The notes under the pieces: model-generated
What the model saw: only the letters and a program-made list of their open reading frames with translations
Told to the model about the DNA's origin: nothing
Database searches by the model: none
Assembly (NCBI GenBank): GCA_027625915.1
Contig: JANTQA010000029.1
Span: forward strand, 8,246,001 to 8,310,000
DNA from: Anaeramoeba flamelloides
Lineage: Eukaryota > Metamonada > Anaeramoebidae
Direction of reading: 5' to 3'
DNA length: 64,000 nucleotides
In this document: piece after piece, positions 33,526 through 45,022 of the stretch
How the letters are laid out: the number at the start of each line of letters is the position of its first letter
Position numbering within the stretch: the stretch's first letter is position 1
Made by a program: the position numbers and the translations under genes

Positions 33526-34116
33526 TCAATTATTATTTTGAGATGTTGAATGGTTTATGCTGGGTAATCCTAACCGTGCCTTCATGGTTAATGTTTGGCA
33601 TTGGTGTTTTCTTTTTGTAATTCTCCGACGTTGTTGAGGTGAAAATAATTGATTACTTGATTTTGGATTTTTTTTTTGGATATTTTTTCTTCGATGTATT
33701 GTCCGATCAATAATCTGGAATTTGTTGACATTAGGAAAGCAAATAAAATCAAATTGTTCCTCATAGCATTCGTGTTTGGGTTCGAAGGATAAGCTTTGAA
33801 AACATTCTTCTTTTTGCTGAGCAAGATGATCTAGTTGATGTTGGATTTCCTTTTTTAAGCCATCTATCAAACCGATCCCTTCTTGGACAATCGAATCGAA
33901 TTTCTCTTTTTCTGTTTGCTTTTCATTCGTGTTATTGTCAAAAATGATTTCGGAAGAGAGCTCTGTTGATGAGAAAAAGGTAGTAATTGACAATTCTTGG
34001 GTTGATGTGTTGTCAAAAGTATTGCTTGTTTCCAAGATAATTGGATTGATTTCTAACCCTAGTTGCTTAAGTTCATATAATTTATGTGTAAAGTTATGAG
34101 AGAATGTCTCCATCAT
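33526..34116 (-). CDS. Unrecognised protein with coiled coil and basic C-terminus
   Basis: 196 residues from a tandem ATG ATG (MMETFSHNFTHKLYELKQLG) to TAA. The middle has a short amphipathic coiled-coil-like helix (IVQEGIGLIDGLKKEIQHQL, then DHLAQQKEECF). A cysteine-containing aromatic segment follows, and the tail is strongly basic (PQQRRRITKRKHQCQ) and could bind nucleic acid or act as a nuclear signal. The frame stays open 52 codons upstream of the chosen start with a protein-like piece (VCQLFNIVKLIFQIIEPNP), so an upstream exon joined there is possible. No family is recognised and no function is proposed. Confidence 0.6.
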   Translation of the reverse strand: MMETFSHNFTHKLYELKQLGLEINPIILETSNTFDNTSTQELSITTFFSSTELSSEIIFDNNTNEKQTEKEKFDSIVQEGIGLIDGLKKEIQHQLDHLAQQKEECFQSLSFEPKHECYEEQFDFICFPNVNKFQIIDRTIHRRKNIQKKNPKSSNQLFSPQQRRRITKRKHQCQTLTMKARLGLPSINHSTSQNNN

Positions 34117-37100
34117 GGGATTTGGTTCAATTATTTGAAAAATGAGTTTAACAATATTAAATAATTGACACACTTTGATCAAAGTAATTTTGAGGGTAAA
34201 GAATAAATTATAAAAAATTTCCTCAAATTTTTTTTTGAAAAGAATTCGTTTTTTCCAACTTTATTTTTGGGTTATTGAGTTTGATTGTTTATAAACTGTG
34301 ACGTAAATTCAAGTTTTTTGGAAACACTCAGGATAATTGGTATCAATTATTTTGAAAACAAATTCATAGAATGGCCTTAATTCTATTATCTACCTTCCCC
34401 ATCGCATTTTAAAAAAGAAAAAAATTTCCCTTTGATTAATACTGTCATATTTCCACTTTTTTTAAAAATTATATTTAACTCGATTTCACAAGATTAAAAT
34501 AATTGGTATTTCAAAAATGTAATCTCTTAGAACAAATTTAAAACAACATCGTCCGAGATTTAAGAATCATTTTCCATTTGATCTGTGTTTCAAATTAAAT
34601 ATTTTTAAGTTAACTTTTATTTCATAACAATATTTCTCTTTTTTATTTTGATTTCCAACAATAGAATTTTTTGTCCAATTAGTTGAATTTCAAACAGTTT
34701 ACAATTTTTTTTTTTTCAACACATTAAGACCAAAAAAATTTATTAACTTTGAAAAATATCAAACCAAACAAAAAACCAAATCAGTATAATCTCTCTTTTG
34801 TATTTTATTTGAAAGGTTTACATTTTACTTCATCCTCGAAAATTGTGATTTCGTTCGTAAATTTAATAATGTTTTTCAATCAAGATAAAAAGTAATTTTC
34901 TCACATTTTTAAAAAGAATTTAATTTTACTTAATGATCTTAATCAGATACTTTGTTACTAAATGAGATTAACATCATATTAAAAATGTAAAATAAATATA
35001 CATTTAATTTTTTTTTCTTCTTTAAAAGTTAAATATAAAAAATAAAAATCTATTTTTTTAATTATTAATTTTAATTCGATTAACTTTTAATGAAGGCAGG
35101 AAGGAAACAGTTGGGTTAACATTCAACAACGTGATCATTTTTTTTTTCATAAAATTGTTTCTAATTGTGTGTTGAAAAATTAATTTGTGTTTTCTATTTA
35201 CTGTAAAAAAATGTCAACTTTTTGCCCTTGTTAATCAAATTTATCAAAAAAGTGTATTTTGATAACAAAGTTGGTTAACCCACAGAAAAATGAATTTCGG
35301 TGTCTATAAGTTTGTTGATCAGATTTTCACAATTAAATTTTATTCTCATTAATTATTTACCCTTATATTTTATTGACAGAAATTCTTCAAAATTTTTCAT
35401 TTGATTTATAAAAAACTATTTTTTTTTTTTCAGATACAGAAATACTTTTGATTTGAGAAACAAATAATGCAAAAAACGTGTGTTTTGAATCATTTAAAAT
35501 GGTTCACAAGACTTTATTAGTCACCATATTCCCATTTAAAGTGTTTTTCCTAATTTTATTAAAAAAAGAAGGATAAATTTGTGAATTTATCTTTTTTTTA
35601 CAAGAAAACTAAACAAATCAAGAATCAGAAATTTGAGAGAGTATCTTTCTTGAGTGCTTAATTATTTTTGCAAAATAGTTAAAAAATTATTCCTCCTTTT
35701 ATTTCTTTATAATTGAGAAAAAAAAATTTACAATTGGAGAAATGGATTTCAGAAAAGATCATAGTATATTGATATTGTGAAATGTTTCTGGAAATTAATT
35801 GGAGAAAAGGACCTTTTGAGATTTTATTGACAAATAATTTTTATTTTATGAAAAAATAATTTTCTTTTCACATTTTGTACAAATTTGAGAGTTGGTAAAC
35901 AGTCTTCAGCTGTGTCTTTCACCAGAATTGATCACCTAAATTTTCATACATTCTTTTCAAAAGAAAACTTTTCGCAATAATATTCCAAAGAGTTGAATGA
36001 AAAGTAAGAAAATAAAAATAGTTTTATTTATTAATTTGTTCAGCATTTACTTTTATGGGTCGGCCTTTTTTGAGAGATGTTATGAAAAGAGTTGATCTAC
36101 AAAATTTTAAATTTATTTTTAAGAGGATCTTGTCAAAAATTGGAGAAGTGTTGTTATTCAGGATTATTTCACCTTATCCATAATTCTAACTTGGTAAAAA
36201 TATTATTTATTTACTTTTTCATCTCTTCACCTTTTATGAAAACATGAGAACTAAAAAACATGAACCATATTGTTTGAATTCAAACCTTTGGGAAACGAAA
36301 ACAAAGATCAATTACGAAAAGAAAAAATAAAGTTTTTTAGAATAAATGGAGGATACACTACCTCAAAATTTAATCCAGTATTAGCTTACTGTAGAATTTT
36401 TTCTTTGAGTCGTCTTCTACTGTTAGACGTAAACTAAAAAATGATTCAATTTAATCTCCAAGTTCAATAATGGATTAATTAAATCTACAATAAAAAGTGA
36501 CTCTAATTTGGTTTGTTGAAATCTTGTCATTTTTGGGAAAAAAATAAGAAAATATTTATAAACTGATAAAAAAATTTTCAATTTCTTTATTAAGAAAAAG
36601 TCTAATTTAAAAAATTTAAGGATTAAAATTTGGACAAGTTCAAGATCATTTCCACTACTTGATCGGATCTTAATTTAAAATGAGCTCTAAATTGTTTTTG
36701 TTGATGAAGTTGATCATAAAATATTGAATTACACTTGAAATTATAAATATTTTATTTTTTTTTCATTGAAATGACTTTAATTTTCCTGGTATTATTATTA
36801 TTTCCAATTTAAAAAAAAGTTTACTATTTTTTTTTTTTTTAGTAAAATAGACAATTAGGGATAAAAAATAAAAAATAGGAAAAAAAGTTTTTATTTTTTT
36901 TGATTTATTTCTTTTCATTATTTTAAATAAGAGAAAACAGAAAAATTCAAAATTTGGATCTCATAGAATAAACGAATAAATTATTGGTAACAATGAAAAT
37001 TAGTCCTTTTTTTTAATCGTAAAATCTAAATAAAACTTGAAATTTATTCAACTTCTATTTTCCTTCATAAATCAAATTAAAAAAACAATCCCAGAAATAA

Positions 37101-37467
37101 GACTGAATTATTGAATTATCACAAGTGTTTAAAATTTCAAATTAGACCATAATTTTAAAACTTTTTCAATTTTTAAATTTTAATTTTTATTTCATGAATA
37201 TTTGAAAAATTGACTTTTTTTGGATTTTTAATTGCGCAGATTTTTTTATTATTGAATGAAATTGGATTTTATGAGTAAGCCAATGTTATTGTTGTAGTTT
37301 GAATAATTTCAAACACCGACAATGATAAATAAAAAACAGGAGTTGACATATTTTTTTTATAAAGAAAAAAAAAATTTTTAAATTATTATTCTTTTTTTAA
37401 ATTTCAAAAAAAAAAAAAAAGATTTTAAGGTAGTACTGAGAGAGCGCGAGGGTCAATAGAGTGCCTA
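34117..37467. other. Intergenic, 3.3 kb, no firm gene
   Basis: A/T-rich throughout. The only ORF with plausible composition is the small one at 36055-36183. No repeat boundary was identified. Upstream exons of the 33526 gene could be hidden here. Confidence 0.4.
36055..36183 (+). CDS. Small ORF or exon, 42 codons, uncertain
   Basis: ATG to TAA encodes a basic peptide (MGRPFLRDVMKRVDLQNFKF then IFKRILSKIGEVLL) with better composition than surrounding frames. The same frame is open 11 codons upstream. No homologue is recognised. It may be a chance ORF or a single exon. Confidence 0.2.
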   Translation: MGRPFLRDVMKRVDLQNFKFIFKRILSKIGEVLLFRIISPYP

Positions 37468-37547
37468 TATTTTCCAGAATTCTAAAGTATAGATAAAAAT
37501 CAGAGATTTTACTCAATTCTTAAATTCTGGAAAAACTAATGACAATT
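37468..37547. repeat. Family F stem-loop
   Basis: Left arm TTTTCCAGAATTCTAAAG pairs with right arm CTTAAATTCTGGAAAA around an AT-rich loop that includes ATCAGAGATTTTACTC. It is preceded by an unusually G/C-rich string (GAGAGAGCGCGAGGGTCAAT) near 37438. Confidence 0.6.
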
Positions 37548-37717
37548 TTTTATATCATTTTAGAAATTAAAAGAAAATTTTTATATTTTCTTTTTATTTA
37601 TTTATTTGGAGAAAGGAGTCATTTAAGAATATTTATCAGATTTAAAAGAGTAAATAATTCTTTAATAGTCAAAATAATTGATTCTCAATTTGAAAGATAT
37701 TCATCAGATGTAAAATA

Positions 37718-37859
37718 AACTCTTTTTCAGTCCAAGGGGTCTAGTTTTATTAGAGAAATAGAACATATTCTATGAGTTTACTTCATTATTCTTCTCAAAA
37801 TAAATTTTCAATTTTTAGATCAAAATCATTTTTTCTCATTTTGGAAATTTTTTTTTTTT

Positions 37860-37892
<33 letters not shown>

Positions 37893-38280
37893 CTTCTTTA
37901 TTTTTATTTTAAAAATAAATTTGAAAAAAAAAAAAATGGATGAAACTCCAAATTAACATTAAAAAAAGTAAGATTTTGTATTTTCTTTTATAATTCATAC
38001 ATTTACAAGTGAAAAATATTGTCAAAAATTTTAATTTCCCAAAAGAAATTGAGAAATTTTGCACGATAAGTTCCAATGAAAAGGGCCCAAATTTTTTTTA
38101 AACATTTATTTTTTTTTTTTTTTGAAATTTATGTTTTGTCCAGACTTTTCTTTTATGAGTATCGACTCTAATACGAAGTTTATTATTTATTATATTTCAA
38201 AACAGTATTAGTTTGGTTGATTCTTAAAAATAAGGTGACTTTTTCATCTTTGGTTGGGCTACTCTGAGTGAAATGGAGTT
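37718..38280. mobile_element. Repeat family B, copy 3, with TA target duplication
   Basis: 563 bases, left end AACTCTTTTTCAGTCCAAGG, right end (reverse complement) AACTCCATTTCACTCAGAGT. TA is present at 37716-37717 and 38281-38282. It contains a long T run. The TA flanks and end sequence tie family B to family A. Confidence 0.85.
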
Positions 38281-38399
38281 TATATATAAAAAAAGATACT
38301 ATCATTTTCCTAACCAAATAGAAACTATACATGTCCTGAATACACAGGATGAGAAAAAACAAAATTTTATTTTTAATATTGGAATTAAAAAAAAAACAG

Positions 38400-38900
38400 T
38401 GGTAATTACTTGATTTTTTGTGTTTTAAATGTAAAGTGTTCTAGGTTTTTTTGAGGTTTTCAATTTTATTTGTGAATTTTTCTAGGTTTTTTTACTTTAG
38501 AAATAAACCAAAAAGTTATTATAATTTTCGTTTTATTTCTAAAGTATAAAAAACCTAATGAAAATCTATTGATTTTCTCAATAATTAGAAAAATCAAAAA
38601 ACAGAACGAAAATATATTGGTTTTTGAAATAAACAGAATAATCAAGAAAACTAAAAAGATATTTTTAAAAAAAAAATTAAGAGACAAAGGGACCAATTTC
38701 TTAATTATTATTTTAATTTCTTATATTAAAAATAACTTGGTTATATTTTCTACAAATTCGAAAGAATAAAGGAAAATCTTGTATTTAATCGAATTATTTT
38801 GAATTCTAGAAAACATAAAAATGATATTCTTTGCATTGTATGTTTGATTCGTTAGATTTATTGGTTTTCTGAATAAACAGAAAACCTAAAAAAGCAAATG
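38400..38900. repeat. Cluster of short stem-loop modules
   Basis: Includes a fold-back at about 38480-38565 pairing TTTTTTTACTTTAGAAATAA with TTATTTCTAAAGTATAAAAA, each side bounded by AGGTTTTTT/AAAAAACCT. A family F-type module follows at 38750-38815. Frames on either strand (38466-38769) read through these hairpins and are not genes. Confidence 0.6.
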
Positions 38901-39165
38901 GTGTTTTTTTTTTTTAATTTAAGGAATTCAATAGAACATTTGAGAAATTTTAATCAAAAAACAAATAACAAAATTAAAGGGAATTCAAAAGAGTTTATTA
39001 AATTGTAAAAAGTAATATAAAAATACATAAATAATGAATTATTGAATTTCAAGGAATGGAAATGGAGTTAGTTTTTTTTTTTTTAATTTTTAAGAAATAA
39101 AAAGACAATTTCAGAAATTTTCGGCTATTATAATTATATAAAAATTAACCACCATTATCATTTCG

Positions 39166-39232
39166 AGAATTTAAAAGAATTGAGTTAAATCTCTGATTTT
39201 GCTCTATTCGATAGAATTCTGTAAAAGGTGGG
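39166..39232. repeat. Family F stem-loop, diverged
   Basis: GAATTTAAAAGAATTGAGTT with AATCTCTGATT pairs imperfectly with a downstream CTCTATTCGATAGAATTCTG segment. Same organisation as the other F modules, but the arms are weaker. Confidence 0.45.
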
Positions 39233-39316
39233 ACCTTGACCGCACTCTATGGAACGTGACGCATTTGACAACTCTTTTCATTTGGTTTTCGAAAATTCAA
39301 AAGAATATCTAGCTAT

Positions 39317-39508
39317 TCCCACTTTTAAGACATAAATTTTGAAGGAAAGTTTAGGCACTAAAAAAATCTTAAATTAAGGCAAAAATTTGGATTCTATTAA
39401 AATAATTTGTATAAAAAAAAAATTCTAAAAAATATGCTTTAATTTGTGCTATTTTTTAGTGCCTTAAATTTCCTTGAAACTTAGTTTCTTAAAAGTGGAA
39501 CTGAAAGT
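39317..39508. mobile_element. Repeat family G, copy 2
   Basis: Palindromic relative of 28990-29187. CCCACTTTTAAGACATAAAT and CTTAAATTAAGGCA on the left pair with GCTTTAATTTG and TTAGTTTCTTAAAAGTGG on the right. Length is about 190 bases. Confidence 0.65.
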
Positions 39509-39639
39509 AGTAAAATATTTTAATTTACTATTATTCTTTTGAATTTTGGAAAACCGCTATTATCCTTTTTTTAATTTTAGAAATAAAATAAAAATTTCAA
39601 AAATTTTCAATTTGTTACTAAAATTAAAAAAAAACACGC

Positions 39640-41072
39640 ACTATACAGTACTTGAAAATACCTCTTAAAAATATTTCACAATAATTAAAAATCAAAACTA
39701 TTATTCTAATCCCCAAAGCTATTTAAGAAATATCATTCAAGCTGAAAAATCCAAAAATTCATTCCATGAACAAATTTCCTATATAAATATTATTATCTTA
39801 AAGCTAAAAACTCAAATCGATTTCATCATATATGTTAAAAAGTGAACAAAAAGAAATAATAGAAAATATTAATAATTTTTTATGTGTATGCCCTTCCTAT
39901 AAAAAAAAATAGATTAATTATATAAAATAAATTAAAATATTAAAATCTTGATTGATTAATTCTAAACCAGATAGTTTGAAATCATTTCCATTGGTTAATA
40001 ATCATCAAATTTATGATAGTATGCTTACATTTCTCAAAGGTAATTCAAGTAACGGGGCATCTAGAGTGAAATTTACACTTCTTTAATTATAAAAAAACAA
40101 ATTGTTGTATTTTTTTTTTTTTTTTGGGTGCAAAATCAATTTACTTTGATTTAATACTAATTTGTGGATGATGTTAAATCATCTAAATTTCACCAAGAAA
40201 CAATTTTGTAACATTCTTTAGACAAGTATAACACATATGAAATCAAAAAAATGAGAAAAATAATCACCAAGATCTCAAAAAGCGCCAAAGAGTAACACTT
40301 CAAAATGTACTGGGTTGTTTTCAAAAACATATTTCATACTTTTTAAATTGGAAATTGGATGCCATGCTTTGGCTGTTTATTCCTAAATTTTCCTCGTTTT
40401 TCATTGTTTGTTTTTGAAGATTGATCTTACATATTTTTTCTAGTATTTAATTGGTATTAAAGTCACTTATAAAAATCTTACATAATTTTTTTTGATTTTA
40501 GTCAAATTATATTTCGTTCGAGATCGATAAGCCATTAAGATAATATTTTTTAACTTTGAAGTTTGAATATTGATGATCCAATTGTCAAATTTATCTTGAA
40601 ATGTATATTTTTTTTTCGAAAATTGAGTTTGTTTATTCTAATACAAGTGTTTATTTTTAATTGATTCGATAAAACTTTTCGTGAGTTTTTCTAAATAAAA
40701 TTCTTCGAGACATTTAAGCCATGATGCACAAATATAATTTACTTTCAAGAGCCACACACTTTAATTTTAGACTTCTCAGTAGTATACACTAATTCCAAAA
40801 GATCTTTAATTTTTGATCAAAATAAATTTATAATGAGTGAGTATGAAATTTCAATCAAAGTTTTACCAAATTATTAAATTTAAAAAAATAGGTTTGAAGA
40901 AAATACAAAAAAAAAAAAAAAATAGTATTTATTGCTTTAGTTTATATCACTGACTTTTTGAATCTTTAAATATTTTTTATTTTTTAGTTATATTCGGTTA
41001 TTTTTTCCCAAAATAATAAAAATTTTGTATTTCTTAAGGACTAACTCTAAATTTGTCTGTCATCTTTAAAAA
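39640..41072. other. Intergenic, 3' side of the hydrolase gene
   Basis: No gene is visible. Bases about 40700-40800 (GAGACATTTAAGCCATG..) faintly resemble the right part of family D, and CTTAAGGACTAAC at 41033-41045 resembles a D end, so a decayed D copy may be present. Confidence 0.4.
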
Positions 41073-42281
41073 TTATTTTTCTTCTTTTTCTTCTTTTTCT
41101 TCTTTTTCTTCTTTTTCTTCTTTTTCTTCTTTTTCTTCTTTTTCTTCTTTTTCTTCTTTTTCTTCTTTTTCTTCTTTTTCTTTTTTTTCATCTTCTTTTT
41201 CATCTTCTTTTTCTTCTTCTTCTTCTTCTTTTTCTTTTTCTTTTTCTTTTTCATCTTCATCGTTATCACTGTTACTCTCTTCCTTTTTTTCTTCCTTTTC
41301 TTCTTTTTTTTCTTCTTTATCTTCTTTTTTTCCATTTTTTTTTTTCCCTTTTTCTTTTTCTTCTTCTTCTTCTTCTTCTTCTTCGATATCTCTTTCAGGT
41401 TGGCCTGTTATTTCTCCTGTAAGTAAATAATTAATGTACATTGCAATTAATTCCTCTTTTTTGCTGCAATTATGTAATTCATGTTTAGGGAGCTTGTCTA
41501 AATGTAAATCAATTTTCTTGGAGTCTTTAATTTTTTCATAAACTTCAACAACTGCAGTCCAATTGACGATCTTCTCGCCCTTCCCTACCACGAACAACAA
41601 TTTAAAGTCTTCAAATTCTGTTAGCACCTGTGCTTTTTCTAAGGTATCTACACCACCATTTAGAACCGACATTAGAGTGCCTGTTGTGATTTTATTAAAC
41701 ACAAGAGGATCGTCTTCATATTTCTTATTCTCCTTAGGATCGTCAGTCAAATAGCTGCTGTCTAAATTGCTTTTTTCTGTGTACGCAGAATGGATTTTAA
41801 ACATCATCTTTGCCAAGCCCAGTTTAAATGATCCAACAGAGCCTTTGGGCAAACGTAAAAAGGGGGAAGACGCAATGGCAGCACGGACGTAAACTGGTCT
41901 GTAGCGAATTAAATACTGCAAAAGGATTCCGCCACCCATCGAGTGACCATACATATACACTGGCAGCCCTTTTTTTTTAACCTTAAAGATCTTTGCTCCG
42001 CGGTGTACCATCAGGTGAGTGTCCTTTACCCATGCTTCCATGCTTGGGCTATGGCCTTGTTTGCCTTCACTCGTTCCATGCCCCCTTAGATCCATGCTCA
42101 CAACAGCAATCCCTGAATCAGTCATTTGGCTTGCAAATCCCTCATATCTCATTGAATGCTCAGCAAATCCATGGATGATGAACAAGACACCTATTATCGT
42201 TTCTTCGTCTTCAGGTTGAAAAGAAACACCTTTTAAGGTAAGACCATCAAAAGTTTTGAGATCAAATTTATTTGTTTTCAT
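41073..42281 (-). CDS. Monoglyceride-lipase-like alpha/beta hydrolase with long Glu/Lys tail
   Basis: 402 residues, ATG at 42281 to TAA. The catalytic domain spans about residues 1-297 and follows the monoacylglycerol lipase (serine hydrolase) pattern. It has the oxyanion motif HGFAEHS (His37), VVSMDLRGHGTSEG, the nucleophile elbow GHSMGGG (Ser114), and a distal His in KHELHN (His267). Enzymes of this class cleave monoacylglycerols or lysophospholipids; the actual substrate is unknown. At the acid position the family motif (G-x-x-D-x-x-x) reads GKGEKIV, with Glu236 in place of Asp. From about residue 299 the protein is almost entirely Glu and Lys with a short SNSDNDED interruption, ending in about a dozen EEK repeats. 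It has no signal peptide or transmembrane helix, so it is likely soluble and cytosolic. Confidence 0.85.
   Translation of the reverse strand: MKTNKFDLKTFDGLTLKGVSFQPEDEETIIGVLFIIHGFAEHSMRYEGFASQMTDSGIAVVSMDLRGHGTSEGKQGHSPSMEAWVKDTHLMVHRGAKIFKVKKKGLPVYMYGHSMGGGILLQYLIRYRPVYVRAAIASSPFLRLPKGSVGSFKLGLAKMMFKIHSAYTEKSNLDSSYLTDDPKENKKYEDDPLVFNKITTGTLMSVLNGGVDTLEKAQVLTEFEDFKLLFVVGKGEKIVNWTAVVEVYEKIKDSKKIDLHLDKLPKHELHNCSKKEELIAMYINYLLTGEITGQPERDIEEEEEEEEEKEKGKKKNGKKEDKEEKKEEKEEKKEESNSDNDEDEKEKEKEKEEEEEEKEDEKEDEKKEKEEKEEKEEKEEKEEKEEKEEKEEKEEKEEKEEK
41079..41185. repeat. 9-base minisatellite encoding EEK repeats
   Basis: About twelve copies of a TTCTTCTTT unit (plus strand) form the last coding part of the hydrolase gene. 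Uninterrupted repetition makes length variation likely. Antisense frames of Ser/Phe or Lys across this tract are artefacts. Confidence 0.9.
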
Positions 42282-45022
42282 ACTCTGTCAAAAATAAAAA
42301 TTGTTAAAATTGTGAAAAAGAGAAAAAAATGAAAAAACCTCACAAAAGTAAGAAAGAAGACACCAAAACATATTGACACTTTGTTTGTTTCTGAATACTT
42401 TTTGAAAATTATTCAAAAATAAAAAGTAAGAAAAAGAAAAAAATCAAAACATTTTCAGTTAAAAAGTTTTATCGAACTTCAACAATTTTTGACTTTTGAC
42501 TTTTGGCTTTTTGCCACATGGTTTTCAGGGTTTGGAATTCAACAAATATTTTTTGTTTAAAAAAACTTGAAAAAGTTATGAAAAATCTTTCCAATTTTTT
42601 TCTCTTTTGTAAAAAATCCATTTTTGGATATTTTTCGCTTTTAAAAACTTTCTTTGGTTATTAGAAATTTGAAAAATGGTGAAATATGATCTAAACATCG
42701 AAAGGATCAGAACAGGGGAATTGAAAGTTTGAAAAAGTCTTAAAATTGGTTAAAAAGATCCTATGATTTTTACTATTAATGGAAAAATATAAATTTGACA
42801 AAATGCTCATTTATGTCTTAAAAATAGAGGTTGTTGAAGAGACCAAAGTCAAATTTAAATCTAAAGGGTAATTCCACAACATAATTGTATTATTATTTTC
42901 GTTTTATAATTGAGAAAATTAGAATATCATTATTTATACTTTGGATTGTCTTTTTTTTTTTCGGAAAGATGCCAATAACTTTTTTCCATTTATTTTTCAA
43001 TAAACAGTATGTTGTACATCATTAGGTGTGGACTTTATTTCTAATATTTAGACTGAGTCAATACTTTAAAAGAATCAGGTTTAAAATGAGATTTTAATGT
43101 TGTGTGTATTTTTTAAGGTATAAATGGCTATTCAAATTAGATATCATTTTAGATCACAGTTTGTTAAATAACCCGTGTGGAAGTTTTAATATGTATTTTT
43201 GAAAATTACTTGTGTTGTTTTTTGAAATAATTGTTTGTTGTTTTTTTTTTCATAAATATTTATTTTTTCTTTAACTGTGGTTTTTGATTTTTATTTTGTG
43301 TTCAAAAAAAATAATACAGTTCAGTATAACTATACTTTCAAATCAAATAAAATGTATATAATAGATCATATTATCCAAGTGTTTTTCTACATCTTCAAGT
43401 CCAATCTCCTGATAAAAGAGTTCTAATTCAACCAAATTTAAACAAAACAACACCAAAATTCATAATAAACAAATCTTTCAATTTGAATAAATTTCTAATA
43501 AAAAAAAAAAAAAAATTGATATTATCAAATAACTTATTTTAAGGCGAATAGTTCCTTGTTTATGCTCTTATTATCTGAAGAGAATATTTTCTAATCTTTT
43601 ACAATTAATCAAATTGAATAAATTATTTAGAATTAAAATAAAATTCATTTTTTGCTTGATCTTCAAGGATTCAATATTTCAATTTATTTTCATTTTACTT
43701 TTAAACATAAGTTAAAAATTTGTGAATTGATTTTTGTTCATATAAACCCTTAGAAATTATTAAAAACAAGATTACGAAAAATAATTTTTTTTTGTCAAAT
43801 TTTACTTTTTTATTTTAATAATAAAGAAACTATAAACATATGAATTTCGTTATATTGAAAATTAACCAAAAAAAAAAAAAAAACAATCTATTTAAAAAAT
43901 CATTCTTTGTTTCAGCAAAGTTGAAAAATCGATATAATTGAAAATGTTTAATTGAATCTCTCTGTAACTTATTGCAATATTAACAGTGACTTTTTTGGTT
44001 TTAATTAAGGGGTTAATTATTTTAAAAAAAAAAAAGATAAAGTAATAGGATCTACCATAAATATGGATATAATATACAATTATGCTTTGAACAAAGGGTA
44101 AATGATATTAATACCACCTTTTCTTTAACATTTTAAAATAATTAATAAAAATATTCTTGTACAAAAAATTAGTGATTTTTTTTACTTATGATTGAAACAA
44201 AATCCTGTAATTATGTAATTTTTTTTTTGTTAATTTAAAATTTAAAGAATAGAAACCCAAATATTAGTAGTTCGACATTTAATAATAAATAATAGGAAAC
44301 TTCCAATAGTTACAATTTTTCCATTTTTTATTAGATGTATGTCATAATTATAAACATAAAGGCTAAATGATTAATTCCTTTTGAGTTCTTTTCACAGAAA
44401 CTAGTTGAATTTCCAAAATATTTCCAATATATGGGAAAATAATTCGTAAGAAACATCAATGTCAATTATTTAAAGATTGTTTTCAAAATTAATGAATTGT
44501 TTATCAACAAACTTTGACTTTGAGAGAAATTAAAAAAACTTTATTTTCGAACTTTGAAGTCTTTACTTTTGTCTCGAAAAAGTATATCATTTATCAAATT
44601 CTTGACTTTTTTAACTAATTCAAGAAATCATTTTTTTTTTTTGACCAGATCAACAAAAACTCACTATTAGATCTTTTCGATACATTTTAAACCATGAACA
44701 TAATATGGCAATCATTTAATAGTTACAGATTTTTAATTAAAGATTAATCAGTAATAGATCTTATTCCCTTAAAATACAAATCAAAATTTAATTGAAAAAC
44801 CATTGTCGAAACACAAATAAAGAATTTATTTCACTTTTTAAATCATAAAATATGTATTTAATCCCAAAAAAACTTTTATGGAACTTTAATGGAGAAACAA
44901 TTATTTTTTAAAAATCATTTTTGCAAAAACTTTTCAAATAATCAAATTCACAAGTTATTAACCAGCAACCAACCACTCAATTTAGCAACTAACCAACTCT
45001 TTACTTAGATTGGAAAATAAAA
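42282..45022. other. Intergenic between divergent hydrolase and 45023 genes
   Basis: The two genes are transcribed away from each other, so both promoters should lie here. Contains family E copy at 42776-43014 and poly(A/T) runs. Bases 44690-44777, ending TTATTCCCTTAAAA, faintly resemble the right end of family D. Just upstream of 45023 is a C/A-rich leader (ACCAGCAACCAACCACTC). Confidence 0.45.
42776..43014. mobile_element. Repeat family E, diverged copy
   Basis: Left end TACTATTAATGGAAAAATAT with TTGACAAAATGCTCATTTA; right end, in reverse complement, TACTGTTTATTGAAAAATAA. Size (about 240 bases) and end layout match family E copy 1. Confidence 0.55.

Noticed and set aside
37430-37460. G/C-rich string GAGAGAGCGCGAGGGTCAAT as a possible RNA gene or promoter
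   Set aside because: Too short, with no recognisable boxes, structure or repeat partner.
41053-41430. Ser/Phe-rich plus-strand ORF opposite the hydrolase tail
   Set aside because: Antisense shadow of the EEK minisatellite.
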